A stretch of DNA of 5,529 nucleotides from Opitutaceae bacterium UBA4094. GTDB taxonomy: Bacteria > Verrucomicrobiota > Verrucomicrobiia > Opitutales > Opitutaceae. Positions 5,209 through 5,529 of the stretch are shown piece after piece. The notes below the pieces were generated by a model. It saw nothing but the letters and a program-made list of their open reading frames with translations. It was not told where the DNA came from and made no database searches. How positions within the stretch are numbered: the stretch's first letter is position 1; every line of letters begins with the position of its first letter. Location of the stretch: positions 5,906 to 11,434 of the forward strand of contig DFYA01000339.1 of NCBI GenBank assembly GCA_002382525.1, written 5' to 3'. The translations under genes were made by a program, and so were the position numbers.

Positions 5209-5529
5209 TCAGGCCGTCGCCTCGTAACTTAACACCGCGAGGGCGGCGGTCGCTGCCGTGTCACAACGCAGCACAAGCGGACCAAGCGTCACCGGCACAA
5301 ACCCGGCGTCGGTGGCCGCCTGCATTTCGGCCGGCGAGAAATCGCCCTCGGGACCGACTAGCCACACGACGTCGGTCGGCGCGCGGCCGGTTTGTTCACG
5401 AAACGCCGCGACCGTTGTGCGCAGAGGTCGCGCGCCGGGATGCAAGCTGGCGATGAGTTTGAGTTGCGCAGAGTTCACCACGTCGCTCGCCAGGAACGCG
5501 GCGAGCGGTTGCACGGCGGCGATCTCGGG
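5209..5529 (-). CDS. rsmE: 16S rRNA (uracil1498-N3)-methyltransferase RsmE, 3' part (start outside window)
   Basis: SPOUT-class enzyme that methylates N3 of U1498 in 16S rRNA using S-adenosylmethionine. The last 107 residues are visible of about 240 usual. The frame stays open to the window edge, so the gene starts beyond 5529 and the GTG at 5514 is not its start. Visible family features are PEI at the edge (compare VPEI in E. coli), LHPGARPL, the knot motif WLVGPEGDFSPAEM, and LGPLVLRCDTAATAAL, which matches the LGxxxLRxxTA cofactor loop. LRCDTA has Cys-Asp where Thr-Glu or Ala-Glu is more usual, probably tolerated. The stop is TGA at 5211-5209. It converges with the fusion gene, 58 bp away, so it belongs to a separate transcript and is probably functionally unrelated. 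Confidence 0.92.
   Translation of the reverse strand, partial: PEIAAVQPLAAFLASDVVNSAQLKLIASLHPGARPLRTTVAAFREQTGRAPTDVVWLVGPEGDFSPAEMQAATDAGFVPVTLGPLVLRCDTAATAALAVLSYEATA

Overview
This GC-rich window is a type II fatty-acid-synthesis locus. It looks like Verrucomicrobiota, probably class Opitutae or family Opitutaceae. That placement is an inference from three things: the gene content, the lack of Shine-Dalgarno sequences at every visible start, and the REP-like intergenic hairpins such as CACGGGCTTCCAGCCCGTG, a style I associate with that group. No marker in the window proves it.

Layout. 1-552: 3' part of fabG (ketoacyl-ACP reductase), plus strand. 583-846: acpP (acyl carrier protein). 863-910: intrinsic terminator. 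947-1004: REP-doublet repeat. 1044-2294: fabF (KAS II). 2320-2379: a 24-bp perfect inverted repeat between convergent genes. 2414-3421, minus: YdjM/YfhP-type membrane 'metal-dependent hydrolase'. 3422-3554: divergent intergenic region with a weak promoter candidate. 3555-5150, plus: fusion of a lipoyl domain, a peripheral-subunit-binding domain and a FabH-like KAS III. 5150-5200: third REP-like element, starting on the stop codon of the fusion gene. 5209-5529, minus: 3' part of rsmE (16S rRNA m3U1498 methyltransferase), running off the window.

How the genes fit together. AcpP carries the growing chain, FabG reduces the 3-ketoacyl-ACP, FabF elongates, and a KAS III normally starts the chain from an acyl-CoA. 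Here the KAS III is not a plain FabH. It carries the N-terminal half of a 2-oxoacid dehydrogenase E2 subunit (lipoyl arm and E1/E3 docking domain) in place of the E2 acyltransferase domain. Its Cys-His-Asn triad and basic ACP-docking residues are kept. The residues matching the E. coli FabH CoA contacts Trp32, Arg36 and Arg151 are Glu, Leu and His. Together this suggests a testable idea: an acyl group made by a 2-oxoacid dehydrogenase E1 may pass from lipoamide directly to the KAS III cysteine, starting fatty-acid or related synthesis without free acyl-CoA. This is the main discovery candidate.

Secondary points are three different REP/REPIN-like elements with GTRG heads, a four-residue insertion in the acyl carrier protein, and an apparent transcription break between acpP and fabF.
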